Source of the DNA: an uncultured Eggerthellaceae bacterium
Lineage (GTDB): Bacteria > Actinomycetota > Coriobacteriia > Coriobacteriales > Eggerthellaceae
Length of the DNA stretch: 5,839 nt
Assembly (NCBI GenBank): GCA_934631995.1
Contig: CAKTYF010000122.1
Coordinates: 1 to 5,839 of the forward strand
Direction of reading: 5' to 3'
Shown: in pieces, positions 5,835 through 5,839 of the stretch
Layout of the letters: the number at the start of each line of letters is the position of its first letter
Position numbering within the stretch: position 1 is the first letter of the stretch
Notes under the pieces: generated by a model
Seen by the model: the letters and a program-made list of their open reading frames with translations, nothing else
What the model was told of the DNA's origin: nothing
Database searches by the model: none
Translations under genes and position numbers: made by a program

Positions 5835-5839
5835 TATGC

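Overview
The window reads as anaerobe DNA, most likely from a Gram-positive actinobacterium. A gut or oral Coriobacteriia-type organism is my best guess, but this is inference from gene content, strong GGAGG-type ribosome binding sites and the mix of ATG, GTG and TTG starts; no marker gene is present. No mobile element, tRNA, rRNA or CRISPR array is visible.

Left part (1-2199): two divergently transcribed radical SAM paralogues share a 118-bp AT-rich intergenic region. The left one (minus strand, TTG start at 866) runs off the window; the right one (985-2199) is complete at 404 residues. Both carry an unusual three-cysteine motif, C-x8-C-x2-C, instead of the textbook C-x3-C-x2-C, preceded by a shared N-terminal domain of about 150 residues. 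The complete one also has four cysteines within ten residues near its C-terminus. I do not recognise their substrate. This pair is the most promising candidate here for an undescribed function.

Right part (2200-5839): three minus-strand genes, in transcription order an OppF/DppF-type ABC transporter ATPase (4731-5834), a DapA/NanA-family pyruvate aldolase (3551-4498) and N-acetylglucosamine-6-phosphate deacetylase, nagA (2283-3407). Together they suggest uptake and breakdown of an amino sugar: import through a peptide-type ABC transporter, aldol cleavage to pyruvate plus a sugar, then deacetylation of GlcNAc-6-P before entry to glycolysis. Sialic acid is the obvious candidate, but the aldolase lacks several residues typical of N-acetylneuraminate lyase, so the substrate stays open. 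The rest of the transporter is presumably beyond the right edge.

The genes are separated by gaps of 232 bp (ATPase to aldolase) and 143 bp (aldolase to nagA), both rich in inverted repeats. The 232-bp gap holds a 14-bp-period tandem repeat, a perfect 9-bp hairpin, a -10-like hexamer and a palindrome resembling the DasR/NagR (GntR-family) operator. Three hairpins form G-U pairs only when transcribed from the minus strand, which fits their use by these minus-strand genes. The strongest, after nagA, is a classical intrinsic terminator in the convergent gap next to the complete radical SAM gene.
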